The notes under the pieces: model-generated
Databases searched by the model: none
Told to the model about the DNA's origin: nothing
Seen by the model: only the letters and a program-made list of their open reading frames with translations
Assembly (NCBI GenBank): GCA_964423205.1
Contig: CAYRDX010000019.1
Location: 4,626 to 68,625 of the forward strand
Direction: 5' to 3'
DNA: 64,000 nt
Source: UBA6168 sp964423205
GTDB lineage: Bacteria > Bacteroidota > Bacteroidia > Chitinophagales > Saprospiraceae
Made by a program: the position numbers and the translations under genes
Shown here: positions 50,403-59,199 of the stretch, piece by piece
How positions within the stretch are numbered: position 1 is the first letter of the stretch
Layout of the letters: every line of letters begins with the position of its first letter

Positions 50403-51598
50403 GTTATGAGCTTTTGATAGCAGGTGATAAGTGATTGGGCAATGGCTTTTTTATCGAAATGTTGCCTGATAAAATCCCGTGCTTTTTTACCGGTTTGGGT
50501 CATTTTATCATCAGATGTCAGACTCCTGAGTTGGTCAATGAATTCGACTCTATCATTGAAAACAAATAACTCTTGTCCATTTTTTGCTTTGATGCCTTCC
50601 AGTGCTAAAGGGGTTGCAAACACTACCCTACCCAAAGCCATGGCTTCAAGGACTTTTACCTTAATACCACTTCCGGAGAATAATGGTGCTATCATAAGAG
50701 AATGTTGATTCATAAATACCTTGGCATTGCCCACTTCGCCATGGAAGATGGCCAAGGCGGAGATTTTGCGACTTAACCAAAGTGGCGCATTTTTCCCTGC
50801 AATATGTAATTCACTTTGAGGAAAAGCCTCTTTAATACCAGGCCAGACTTCTTCAATGAACCAAAGGATTCCTTCCTGATTCGGAAGCCAATCCAATGCA
50901 CCAATAAATCCAATACTCAATGGGAATCCAAGGGTACTCCAATCGGGGTTATAGTCTGAAAGGTCAAGACCAACAGGTGCAACGGTGCTTTTGCCATCAA
51001 AACCTAATTGAGTAAAAGTCTCAAGATCTTCGGAAGTAATAGCCACTAATGCATCAGCTGCTTTTACAGTTTCCATCTCAAAATCCCGGAGTTTGTCAAT
51101 TTGAGTTTTTAAATACCATTTCCTGAAACCAAATCCCGAATTGTTCTGAATACGTTGCCAGATTTTGTGTTCTACATTATGGGTGCGAACGGCGATCCTC
51201 GCTGTGCTGTACTTACGAATCAAAGAAATATAATGCCCGAGGTATGTCGTCTCCAACTGAACGATATCATAAGACTCATTTTGAAGTAACCCTGCCAACT
51301 TATTGGCAAATTCCTGCGATTGGAATCGGGATAGCATATAAGATTCACCCCTTATCATAGCTATTATAGCTTCGCCTATTTTAAGCCTGTTATCAACTTC
51401 TACCGTGCAAATACTCCTGAAATGATTGTAATCTGGGGGTAATTCCTCCATCACAAAATAATGCTTGCTCGTATTCATAGCCAGCAATGAAACTTCACAT
51501 CCATTTTCTGTCAAGGCACGGCTCAGATAAGTGACTGCGATGGGTTCGCCTTCTTTTAGTGGGAAGGGGAATTTTTTGGTAAGGATGAGAATTTTCAT
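50399..51598 (-). CDS. Glycosyltransferase, family 4 type
   Basis: A 399-residue GT-B glycosyltransferase from the start at 51598 (MKILILTKKFPFPLKEGEPI). A start 9 bases further upstream is in frame. The C-terminal donor site is IAPLFSGSGIKVKVLEAMAL followed by VVFATPLALEGI, with the Glu of the EAMA motif. It is paralogous to the downstream gene (both open with KILxLTxxFPxPLxxG), which suggests a duplication. It forms a two-gene unit with overlapping ATGA. No other polysaccharide genes are adjacent. Confidence 0.9.
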   Translation of the reverse strand: MKILILTKKFPFPLKEGEPIAVTYLSRALTENGCEVSLLAMNTSKHYFVMEELPPDYNHFRSICTVEVDNRLKIGEAIIAMIRGESYMLSRFQSQEFANKLAGLLQNESYDIVQLETTYLGHYISLIRKYSTARIAVRTHNVEHKIWQRIQNNSGFGFRKWYLKTQIDKLRDFEMETVKAADALVAITSEDLETFTQLGFDGKSTVAPVGLDLSDYNPDWSTLGFPLSIGFIGALDWLPNQEGILWFIEEVWPGIKEAFPQSELHIAGKNAPLWLSRKISALAIFHGEVGNAKVFMNQHSLMIAPLFSGSGIKVKVLEAMALGRVVFATPLALEGIKAKNGQELFVFNDRVEFIDQLRSLTSDDKMTQTGKKARDFIRQHFDKKAIAQSLITCYQKLIT

Positions 51599-51668
51599 GA
51601 TGAGCAAAAATAAAAATGTTGCCCACTAATGTCTATGGCAAATGCTAAAGATTCTCTAATAACAATCC

Positions 51669-52034
51669 TTATTTCTCTGCTCGGTCGGATTCCCCTGTCC
51701 AGGGTGGCGACACAATACACAGGAATTTTAATGAAGTATTTCCTTTATTTTCGACATGCTGCACACAGGAAGGAGGGACCAATACTGTATCACCAGCTTT
51801 TACTGGTTTTCGTATGGAATCTACTATGATAAAACCGTTACCCGATAAAAAATAATAAACCTCACTTCGCTCCATCAAACGATGAGGAAGGGACGATTTA
51901 CCCGGCTCCAATTCGCCATGAGCCAGACTATAACTCATTTCTACACGGTCATTTAATGGATGCAGAATTTCCCGGATTAATGTGTGGTCATTGGCAAGAA
52001 ACTGCTCAACCGCTTCCGTTTGTTTGAAAATCAT
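51669..52034 (-). CDS. Cupin-domain protein
   Basis: A 121-residue single-domain cupin from the start at 52034 (MIFKQTEAVEQFLANDHTLI). Extension to 52094 would include terminator sequence. Metal-binding motif 1 is PHRLMERSEVYYFLSGNG with His, Glu and Tyr. Motif 2 is PPSCVQHVENKGN with His. DTVLVPP is typical of small cupins. The substrate is unknown. Possibilities include sugar isomerase-like or sensory functions. It lies between the glycosyltransferases and a terminator. Confidence 0.85.
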   Translation of the reverse strand: MIFKQTEAVEQFLANDHTLIREILHPLNDRVEMSYSLAHGELEPGKSSLPHRLMERSEVYYFLSGNGFIIVDSIRKPVKAGDTVLVPPSCVQHVENKGNTSLKFLCIVSPPWTGESDRAEK

Positions 52035-52056
52035 AATCTGGATTTTATGAAAATGA

Positions 52057-52091
52057 AAAAGCGATACAGGGGTTATTCCGGTATCGCTTTT
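52057..52091 (-). terminator. Terminator of the purL-tlpA unit
   Basis: AAAAGCGATAC (52057-52067) and GTATCGCTTTT (52081-52091) form a perfect 11-base stem, read on the minus strand with a following TTTTTCATTTT. It lies 20 bases after the TlpA-like gene. Confidence 0.8.
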
Positions 52092-52111
52092 CACCTGTAA
52101 TGTGTTAAATA

Positions 52112-53260
52112 TCAGAGTAGTTTTTTCAAGGTTTCCTCTATCTGTTCGGCACCTCTAAGGTTCAGCGCGGCTATTTTGCCATCTCTGTCAATCATGAAAG
52201 TGCGGGGAATGCTACTAACTCCATAGAGTTTAGCCGGGGCACAGTCCCATTTCTTTAGATCGCTAACGTGATACTCCCAGGTAAGTCCGTCGTCAGCAAT
52301 GGCCTTTTTCCAGCTTTCTTTTGCTATTCGCATGCTCTCCTTCAGTTGAGCAGGATCACCTGCCAGCATAGCTGCCTGACTATCATCTACGCCATCCAGG
52401 GAAACACTGAATACGGTGAAGCCTTTATTTTTATAGCGATTATAAACTTCCACCACATTGGGATTTTCGTAACGGCAAGGGCCACACCAACTTGCCCAAA
52501 AATCAAGCAATACAATCTTACCTTTCAGTGAGGAAAGAGAATAATTTTTTCCAGAAGGATTGGGCAAAGTAATATCGGGAGCATCTTTTCTGGCTGAAGG
52601 GTCATCAACAAAAGTGTAACCAGAGGGATTACCCACTGAGGAAGCTAATGATTGAATTTGTCCCAGGAGTGTGGTATAATCCTGAGCATAGGTAGAGTTG
52701 GGATACTTCTGAAAAACTTTATCTGCAGCTGCCTGATGGAGATCTAAACCGGAAGGATCAGTTCCGACTGCCTGCACCGTAATAAGCATTCCAATAAGTG
52801 GATTAGTACAATTGTTAATGACGTTTCTTATATCCTCAACTGTAGGTTGCCTCGATATCAATTGTTGAATTGTCGTGAGGTATTCCATTGAAGTGGCTGA
52901 GCCGGTAACTTCGTAGATATAGGAACTCATCTGCGCCAAATTTCCTTTCACTTCGACTTTACGCTCAGAACCGTCAAATATCAAAGTGATATACTGTTCG
53001 CCTACTTTTAGTCTGTAAAGTCCTTCTGATAATACTTCGGGGAAATTCAACTTGAATTCACCAGAACTGGAAATCTGGTCTTTCGCCAGTATCAAATTTG
53101 GGGTAGTTTGCAACAATCCTGTTTTTTCCAAGCTAACCTGAAGGTTAGTTGCACCCTGCAGGCTTCCTTTCACGGTAAGACCTTTACCGTTGTCACTTCC
53201 ACACCCTGCTGCAAAAATTGCAGCCACAAACACAACAAAAAAGAATAATCGGATTTTCAT
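52112..53260 (-). CDS. TlpA-like thioredoxin lipoprotein with DUF4369-type N-terminal domain
   Basis: A 382-residue lipoprotein (lipobox Cys20 in FAAGCGSDNG). Residues about 30-125 form a beta-rich DUF4369-like domain, followed by a helical linker. From about 235 there is a TlpA-type thioredoxin domain with redox motif WASWCGPCRYENPN and cis-proline in GVSSIPRTFMIDRDGKI. Such proteins reduce periplasmic disulfides, for example in apocytochromes before heme attachment, but the partner is not known here. It is 24 bases downstream of purL and shares its terminator region. Confidence 0.9.
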   Translation of the reverse strand: MKIRLFFFVVFVAAIFAAGCGSDNGKGLTVKGSLQGATNLQVSLEKTGLLQTTPNLILAKDQISSSGEFKLNFPEVLSEGLYRLKVGEQYITLIFDGSERKVEVKGNLAQMSSYIYEVTGSATSMEYLTTIQQLISRQPTVEDIRNVINNCTNPLIGMLITVQAVGTDPSGLDLHQAAADKVFQKYPNSTYAQDYTTLLGQIQSLASSVGNPSGYTFVDDPSARKDAPDITLPNPSGKNYSLSSLKGKIVLLDFWASWCGPCRYENPNVVEVYNRYKNKGFTVFSVSLDGVDDSQAAMLAGDPAQLKESMRIAKESWKKAIADDGLTWEYHVSDLKKWDCAPAKLYGVSSIPRTFMIDRDGKIAALNLRGAEQIEETLKKLL

Positions 53261-53284
53261 GTTCAGAGAATATGGTTTACTTAA

Positions 53285-55513
53285 TTAGTTATCAATGATT
53301 TCGCCAAGCGTATTTTCATGTACTGACTTCCATCCTTCTACACTTCCGAAATTTGTGTCATTTATGAGAACGTCCAGCCCAAAAACTTCGCCAAGTTTAG
53401 TGAAGGAAACGTTGTTGTTAATCAAATAGTTTTGAAAAGCATCGTCTTGATCAGGTGCAATTGTCACAATAACCCGGCTCTGTGATTCACCAAAAAGGAA
53501 GCAATCCTTTCTGTAAGTATCAACAGTTTCTATATTGAATCCCTTGTTTCCGGCAATGGCACACTCCATTAAAGATGTAAAAAGTCCACCATCCGAAACG
53601 TCATGAGCTGATTTTATCATCTGTTGCCTGATCAGTCTTTTGATGTGATTTTGTATTTCAAATTCTTCTTGCAAGTCAAATCCCGGTACAGGGGAATACT
53701 GAACATTATGAATTACGCGCAGATACTCCGATGAACCAAGATCATTATCGGAATTACCGAGCATATAGATGAAGTCACCCTCATTCTTGAAGTCGAGAGT
53801 TGTGTGTAATTCGGGATTTTCTATGATACCCAACATCCCGATGGTCGGCGTGGGGTAAACAGGTTCGGTTTTGTCGCCAACCTGCGACTGGTTGTAGAAA
53901 CTAACATTTCCACCTGTCACCGGGGTTTCGAATTTCCGGCAGGCATCACCCATCCCCTTTACTGCCTGCACAAACTGGTAATAAACTTCTGGATTGTGAG
54001 GATTGCCAAAATTGAGACAATTGGTAATCGCAACCGGGATGCCCCCTGTACAGACAATGTTACGAGCCGCTTCTGAGACAGCTATCATAGCGCCTATTAA
54101 AGGATCTGCATAAACATAGGCGGGGTTGCAATCCACCGTTAATGCCAGTGATTTATTTGATTCTTTCAATCTTACCACAGAGGCGTCAGAAGGAGCATTT
54201 GTGGTCACACTATTGGTACGAACCATGCTATCGTACTGCTCATACACCCATCTTTTAGAAACAAGATTTGGTGATGAAAACAGTTTCTTTGCGGTGGCCA
54301 ATAAGTCAGTGGGCTCCGGAACCTTCTTGATGTTATATGATTCAATATACTTGAAATAGTTAGGCTTTTTTGACTCACGGTTGTACACAGGGGCACCACC
54401 TCCCAGCACTAAGGATTCAGCAGGAACCTCGGCTACTTTTTCACCATGGTAGAAGTACTCCAGTTGACCGGTGTCAGTAACCTCGCCAATCTGCACACAG
54501 GTCAGGTCCCATTTGTCAAAAACCTGGAACAATTTCTCCTCTTCACCCAGTTTTCCAACTATCAGCATTCTCTCCTGACTCTCAGAAAGAAGGATTTCCC
54601 AATCTTTCATATTTGACTGTCGGGTTGGCACCAGGTCGAGATTAAGCCTCATTCCGGTGCCAGCTTTGGCACTCATCTCAGACGATGAGCAGGTTATCCC
54701 GGCAGCACCCATGTCCTGCATCCCAACAACAGAGCCAGTTTTTATTGCTTCCAATGATGCTTCCAGGAGGAGTTTTTCCTGAAAGGGATCTCCGACCTGT
54801 ACAGATGGTAAATCTTCATGACTTTCTTCGTGCAAGTCAGCAGAAGCGAATGTCGCTCCGTGGATACCATCCTTACCAGTGAAAGATCCAACAATAAATA
54901 CAGGATTACCTGGACCTTCGGCAGTTGCTGACACCATTTCACCATGTCGGAGTATGCCCACCGACATTGCGTTTACCAATATGTTTTGATTGAAACTTTC
55001 ATGAAAAAAAACTTCACCAGCGACAGTAGGTACACCGAAACAATTACCGTAGTCGCCAATCCCTTTCACTACCCCTTTTACAAGTTTTTTGGTGTGAGAA
55101 AGTGCGGGATTTCCGAAACGGAGGGAGTTCAATGCTGCAATGGGCCTGGCACCCATTGTAAAAATATCCCGATGTATGCCACCAACACCAGTCGCCGCAC
55201 CCTGATAAGGCTCAATAGCAGATGGGTGATTGTGCGATTCTATCTTAAATGCACAAGCCAAACCATCACCGATATCAACCAAACCGGCGTTTTCTTCACC
55301 TGCACTGACGAGTAAATGCTTTCCATCCCTGGGTAAAGTCTTCAGCCATTTAATCGAGTTTTTATAGGAGCAGTGTTCCGACCACATTACGGAATAAACG
55401 CTCAGTTCGGCAAAATTAGGAACACGGCCAAGTATTTCGACTATGCGATCAAACTCCTGCTCATTCAGCCCAAGTTGTTGAGCAACGGCGGGAGAAATTT
55501 CTGGTTCAGCCAT
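53285..55513 (-). CDS. purL: Phosphoribosylformylglycinamidine synthase II
   Basis: A 742-residue small-type FGAM synthase, which needs separate PurQ and PurS subunits. It catalyses the ATP-dependent amidation of FGAR in purine biosynthesis. Signature segments are SEHCSYKNSIKWLK near residue 44, FKIESHNHPSAIEPYQGAATGVGG around 90, and MQDMGAAGITCSSSEM around 265. VTGGNVSFYNQ and SAHDVSDGGLFTSLMECA follow in the second half. Length is normal. It starts 190 bases after a small coiled-coil protein gene. No purQ or purS is seen in the window. Confidence 0.95.
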   Translation of the reverse strand: MAEPEISPAVAQQLGLNEQEFDRIVEILGRVPNFAELSVYSVMWSEHCSYKNSIKWLKTLPRDGKHLLVSAGEENAGLVDIGDGLACAFKIESHNHPSAIEPYQGAATGVGGIHRDIFTMGARPIAALNSLRFGNPALSHTKKLVKGVVKGIGDYGNCFGVPTVAGEVFFHESFNQNILVNAMSVGILRHGEMVSATAEGPGNPVFIVGSFTGKDGIHGATFASADLHEESHEDLPSVQVGDPFQEKLLLEASLEAIKTGSVVGMQDMGAAGITCSSSEMSAKAGTGMRLNLDLVPTRQSNMKDWEILLSESQERMLIVGKLGEEEKLFQVFDKWDLTCVQIGEVTDTGQLEYFYHGEKVAEVPAESLVLGGGAPVYNRESKKPNYFKYIESYNIKKVPEPTDLLATAKKLFSSPNLVSKRWVYEQYDSMVRTNSVTTNAPSDASVVRLKESNKSLALTVDCNPAYVYADPLIGAMIAVSEAARNIVCTGGIPVAITNCLNFGNPHNPEVYYQFVQAVKGMGDACRKFETPVTGGNVSFYNQSQVGDKTEPVYPTPTIGMLGIIENPELHTTLDFKNEGDFIYMLGNSDNDLGSSEYLRVIHNVQYSPVPGFDLQEEFEIQNHIKRLIRQQMIKSAHDVSDGGLFTSLMECAIAGNKGFNIETVDTYRKDCFLFGESQSRVIVTIAPDQDDAFQNYLINNNVSFTKLGEVFGLDVLINDTNFGSVEGWKSVHENTLGEIIDN

Positions 55514-55590
55514 CGTTAAGAATTGCTTTATTGAATGAAAGGGCGAAGATAACCACTTCCAGTTAGCTGAAGGTTTGCATTTTCAGAAAA

Positions 55591-55623
55591 ATAAAAAAGC
55601 CGGATGGTAAATCACCTTCCGGC
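55591..55623 (-). terminator. Terminator upstream of purL
   Basis: On the minus strand GCCGGAAGGT pairs with ACCATCCGGC (one mismatch) across 55599-55623, followed by TTTTTTATTTTT. It ends transcription from the small gene at 55704-55952 before purL. Confidence 0.75.
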
Positions 55624-55703
55624 CGGTAAAACCCGAGAACTATGATAAGACAAAACTACCTTATACCTTCGCAATGAGCATCAATAACATTTCATTGATT
55701 CTT

Positions 55704-55952
55704 TTAATTGACCAGAGCGCCTGAATTCTGAAGCTCCAATTCCAGTGAATCGATGAGCATTTTTTGAGAACTTATCTGCCCCTCGAGCAATTGTAATTCA
55801 TTCATCAGGTTTTCATTTTCAATCCTCATTGGCTCCAGCAATTTTTCAGAATTTCGAAAACTACTGAAAATATAACCTGCATATCCGGTAACAGCCACAA
55901 AAAGTATGGTCATCACCAATGAATACAACTGCAATTTTTGACCGAATGCCAT
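55704..55952 (-). CDS. Small membrane protein with coiled coil
   Basis: An 82-residue protein with one N-terminal membrane helix (LYSLVMTILFVAVTGYAGYIF) and a C-terminal coiled coil (MRIENENLMNELQLLEGQIS, LIDSLELELQ). The layout is like small division or envelope scaffolds, but no family is recognised. Reading frame quality and a terminator 80 bases downstream support a real gene. Function unknown. Confidence 0.65.
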   Translation of the reverse strand: MAFGQKLQLYSLVMTILFVAVTGYAGYIFSSFRNSEKLLEPMRIENENLMNELQLLEGQISSQKMLIDSLELELQNSGALVN

Positions 55953-56074
55953 AAAATGAATTTGATTCAGGGGAAACTCCGGTTCTGAATATGCTCAAAA
56001 TTGGGGAGGCTTTGATTAATGAAGATTAAGCTCGAATTAAAATTGGATTAAACTTGAATGGAATATTAGTAATG

Positions 56075-56108
56075 AAAAAAGGCCCGCAAAATCCTTGTTT
56101 TGCGAACC
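56075..56108 (-). terminator. Terminator of the tRNA gene
   Basis: On the minus strand GGTTCGCAAAA (56098-56108) pairs with TTTTGCGGGCC (56081-56091), 11 pairs with two G-U, loop CAAGGA, then TTTTTTC. It begins 7 bases after the tRNA 3' end. Confidence 0.85.
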
Positions 56109-56115
56109 CTTTTTG

Positions 56116-56189
56116 TAGCGCGGGGGAGGCTTGAACTCCCGACCTCAGGATTATGAATCCTGCGCTCTGACCAGCTGAGCTACCGCGCC
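56116..56189 (-). tRNA. tRNA with CAT anticodon, probably elongator tRNA-Met
   Basis: A 74-base cloverleaf on the minus strand. Acceptor GGCGCGG pairs with CCGCGCT and the discriminator is A. The D stem is GCTC/GAGC, the anticodon stem CAGGA/TCCTG with loop TTCATAA (anticodon CAT), and the T stem GGGAG/CTCCC with TTCAAGC loop. CCA is not encoded. The first acceptor pair is G1-U72, not the C1-A72 mismatch of initiator tRNA. The CAT anticodon could also belong to tRNA-Ile2 read after lysidine modification, but the overall sequence resembles Bacteroidota elongator Met. A TATATTTG box lies upstream and a terminator downstream. Confidence 0.93.
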
Positions 56190-56206
56190 TTCTGTAAAAG
56201 CGGGTG

Positions 56207-56214
56207 CAAATATA
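56207..56214 (-). promoter_or_regulatory. -7 promoter box for the tRNA gene
   Basis: Read on the minus strand this is TATATTTG (TAnnTTTG), 18 bases before the tRNA 5' end. No exact TTG is found at the -33 spacing. Confidence 0.5.
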
Positions 56215-56272
56215 GAGCATTCACTCAGAAAACGAGTAGCCGGTAAAAGTTTTAAAGGTATTTTTTATTTAA

Positions 56273-57805
56273 TCAATTTTTCAGCCGGCGCAATCCGGCC
56301 TTTGCCTGTTGGTGCAATGCAGTTTGGTGGTCTTCGGGTGACATAGTCAGACATAATTCATAGGAACGCCTGGCAGATGAAAAGTTTCTCTGCTCTTCAT
56401 AAATAATCCCCAGTTCCAATGCCGCTCTGCATGCAAAATACCAGGGCTGATTTCTTCCTTTTAATATGGTTTGTTCATAATAGGTTTTTGCCTCTTCCAA
56501 ATTCTTCATTTTTTGGGTTACCCTTCCCAAACGGTAAGTCAATTCCAGTTGGTTTTTGGAAGACACGTAATCCTCTGGTCTTTTATGGCCAAGTAACTGA
56601 TAGGCTTCCTCAAAATGTCCTCCGTCAAAAAGCAACCTGGCTTTCAATAATTCAGGTACAGGAATTTCTCCTTTCTTCGCCTCATCCAATGCGTTGCGGT
56701 CGCTCCCAACCACGGAACTACCCTTGGATTTGCAGAGTTCCATATTTCTTCGATATCCTGACTGGTCGCCACTTAACAATTTTAACCAGGCCAATTTCTG
56801 GTATGCTTCTTTGATAAAATTCCTGCCTCTAAAATTCTGAACGAATCGCAACAGATATGTTTCGGCACTTTTGTCCAACTTTTGAAGCCGGGCTACACCT
56901 TCCATGAAATCGAGGTAATAAAAGGGATGATATTGCGCTCCAGTTGGCCTTTTGCTCAAGATAGAGATTGCTTCATCCCCTCTGAATGTTCGCATGGCCA
57001 GATTGGCCATGATGAAGCATGCCATAGGATTTTCCATAGGTTTCAATCCTGATGAATTAATCATGCTCCATGCGTCCTCAGAGTTATTGTCGAGATGGAG
57101 CAACAGATAAGTATAAAAAACATAAACCTCTTCTTCGTAGATAAAATCATTTTTCCTCGCATACCGCACCACTTCAAGAATTTCACTTTTCCCCTGTTCC
57201 AATGTACCATCCAGACTGCTCAACCAATTCACTGCCCACCGGTAGTTCGAAGGAATCGTACCAACAAAGGCGTGAAGAAGGCCAAGATCCTTTTTGTTGG
57301 GCATGAATTCGGGAAATTTTTCAGAGTTCGTTGTTAATAATTTGAACGCCTTATTAGTCTCAAGAAATGCAGTTGGGTATTGTTCGAATTTGAGGCGGGC
57401 CAAGGCCCATTGCAGGCGGATGTCAGCCAGCAGGTACAAATAATACGGTGAAGCTGGATCTCCTTCCCGGGTAATCTGATCAATCCTTTTATTCTTATTT
57501 TTTTCCAGTTTGTTAAACTCCGCCTCATCTTCATTAATGTACACACGGAGAAAATCGAGGTAATTCTCCACATGTAAAATCATGAGGTTGTCCCCGTCTG
57601 ATTTCCGAATGGCTTCCAATTCCTTTTCAGCCTCCCTGAATCGCAGTGAAATGACCTTTTTATAAACGGACCTAAGTGGCACAGTCCATTCAAACTTCTT
57701 TTTTGAAATTCCAAGAGATAAAATAACCGGGCTACTCTTAGCCAGTGCAATGGATGGTAAGAAAAATAACGCAATGAGATAAAGCCAGCACTTACAAGGA
57801 TTCAT
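56273..57805 (-). CDS. Exported TPR-repeat protein
   Basis: A 510-residue exported protein with signal peptide (YLIALFFLPSIALAKS) and many TPR-like helical pairs. The clearest are near the C-terminus: NQLELTYRLGRVTQKMKNLE, EAKTYYEQTILKG, ALELGIIYEEQRNFSSARRS and YELCLTMSP. The middle region (about 60-330) is helical with weaker repeats. It probably scaffolds periplasmic or envelope protein assemblies. The partner is unknown. Its ATG overlaps the hemL stop (ATGA), so it is translated from the hemL message. Confidence 0.85.
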   Translation of the reverse strand: MNPCKCWLYLIALFFLPSIALAKSSPVILSLGISKKKFEWTVPLRSVYKKVISLRFREAEKELEAIRKSDGDNLMILHVENYLDFLRVYINEDEAEFNKLEKNKNKRIDQITREGDPASPYYLYLLADIRLQWALARLKFEQYPTAFLETNKAFKLLTTNSEKFPEFMPNKKDLGLLHAFVGTIPSNYRWAVNWLSSLDGTLEQGKSEILEVVRYARKNDFIYEEEVYVFYTYLLLHLDNNSEDAWSMINSSGLKPMENPMACFIMANLAMRTFRGDEAISILSKRPTGAQYHPFYYLDFMEGVARLQKLDKSAETYLLRFVQNFRGRNFIKEAYQKLAWLKLLSGDQSGYRRNMELCKSKGSSVVGSDRNALDEAKKGEIPVPELLKARLLFDGGHFEEAYQLLGHKRPEDYVSSKNQLELTYRLGRVTQKMKNLEEAKTYYEQTILKGRNQPWYFACRAALELGIIYEEQRNFSSARRSYELCLTMSPEDHQTALHQQAKAGLRRLKN

Positions 57806-59109
57806 TGAAATGCCAGATCAATTGCTTCACATATACGTGCAGCAGCAAAATCAAGGTCCTCAGCAGTATGAGCTGAAGAAACAAAACCAACTTCATATCC
57901 GGATGGTCCAAGGTATACTCCCTTATTCAACAACTCGAAATGCACTTTCTTAAAGAAGCTCATGCTAGTAGCATCAATCTGGTCGGCCGACCGGATTTCC
58001 TGTGTTGAAAATGCCAACCAGAAAATAGAACCAACCGTTGGAATGCTAACCTCATAACCCTTAGTGCTGCAATGATTCAGAATTTTGCCAACAAATGATT
58101 CCGTCTTATCATTTAACTTTTGATAAAAACCTGGGGAAAGAAGTTCCTGAAGTGTGGCATAACCTGCAGCCATGGCTACTGGATTACCTGACAAAGTACC
58201 TGCCTGATAGACAGGCCCATCAGGGGCAATGTTTGACATGATTTCCTTGCTGGCACCATAAGCACCCACAGGTAAGCCCCCTCCAATGATTTTGCCGTAA
58301 GTAATAATATCAGGCTGAATGTCATAATAACCTGCTGCACCTTCAAATCCAACCCTGAAACCGGAAATGACTTCATCAAACAGAAGCATAACACCGCACT
58401 TGGTGCACTGATCTCTCAGGAGCCGAAGGAAATCAGGTGTTTGAAGCAATAATCCGTTATTTGCAGGAATGGGCTCGATGATGATGCAAGCGATGTCGTT
58501 TGCTTCTTTTTTGAGTAGTTCTTCTACAGCTCCCATGTCATTCAGTGGTAAGACAATCGTCTCCTGGGCAAAAGCTTCCGGAATGCCTGCCGAAGTACTC
58601 ACCCCAAAGGTCACCAATCCAGATCCGGCTTTTACGAGCATGGAATCGACATGACCATGATAGCAGCCTTCGAATTTCACAATTTTACTCCTACCGGTAA
58701 CACCACGGGCTAAACGTAAGGCTGACATAACGGCCTCGGTTCCGCTGCTGACAAAGCGGATTTTTTCAATGTAGCGGTTATTGGTCAGGATGAGTTCCGC
58801 AAGTTCATTTTCCAATCTGGTGGGTGCACCAAAGGAAGTTCCGTTGGAAACTGCCTCTACAACTGACTTCTGAACTCCAGGATGTGCATGGCCAAGTATG
58901 AGCGGTCCCCAGGAGCAACAAAAGTCAATGAACTCATTGTCGTCTTCATCAGTAATATGGCAACCACAACCCTTTTTGATAAATAGTGGTGTTCCCTCTA
59001 CCGATTTAAAAGCCCGAACTGGTGAGTTTACACCACCGGGAAAATATGACTTCGCCTTTTGAAAAAGTGCGGCAGATTTTTTTCTCGAAATTGGTTCAAA
59101 TATTTCCAT
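57802..59109 (-). CDS. hemL: Glutamate-1-semialdehyde 2,1-aminomutase
   Basis: A 435-residue PLP enzyme that converts glutamate 1-semialdehyde to 5-aminolevulinate, the first dedicated heme precursor. Family motifs are YFPGGVNSPVRAFK near 24, RFVSSGTEAVMSALRLARG around 125, CYHGHVDSMLVKAGSG around 155, and the PLP lysine in TYGKIIGGGLPVGAYG near 271. Length is typical. It supplies heme for the many cytochromes of this organism. A TAATTTTG box at 59114-59121 on the minus strand lies so close to the ATG that the message might be nearly leaderless. Confidence 0.95.
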   Translation of the reverse strand: MEIFEPISRKKSAALFQKAKSYFPGGVNSPVRAFKSVEGTPLFIKKGCGCHITDEDDNEFIDFCCSWGPLILGHAHPGVQKSVVEAVSNGTSFGAPTRLENELAELILTNNRYIEKIRFVSSGTEAVMSALRLARGVTGRSKIVKFEGCYHGHVDSMLVKAGSGLVTFGVSTSAGIPEAFAQETIVLPLNDMGAVEELLKKEANDIACIIIEPIPANNGLLLQTPDFLRLLRDQCTKCGVMLLFDEVISGFRVGFEGAAGYYDIQPDIITYGKIIGGGLPVGAYGASKEIMSNIAPDGPVYQAGTLSGNPVAMAAGYATLQELLSPGFYQKLNDKTESFVGKILNHCSTKGYEVSIPTVGSIFWLAFSTQEIRSADQIDATSMSFFKKVHFELLNKGVYLGPSGYEVGFVSSAHTAEDLDFAAARICEAIDLAFQ

Positions 59110-59199
59110 GCTGCAAAATTAGATTAATCGCTTCCGGATTTTGTAGGTTAAAAGTAAAATTGATGAATTTTGGTAAAATGAGTTATCAGCAGCAGTAAA

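Noticed and set aside
56026..56220. 64-residue minus-strand open frame
   Set aside because: It covers the tRNA gene and its terminator and has no protein-like character.
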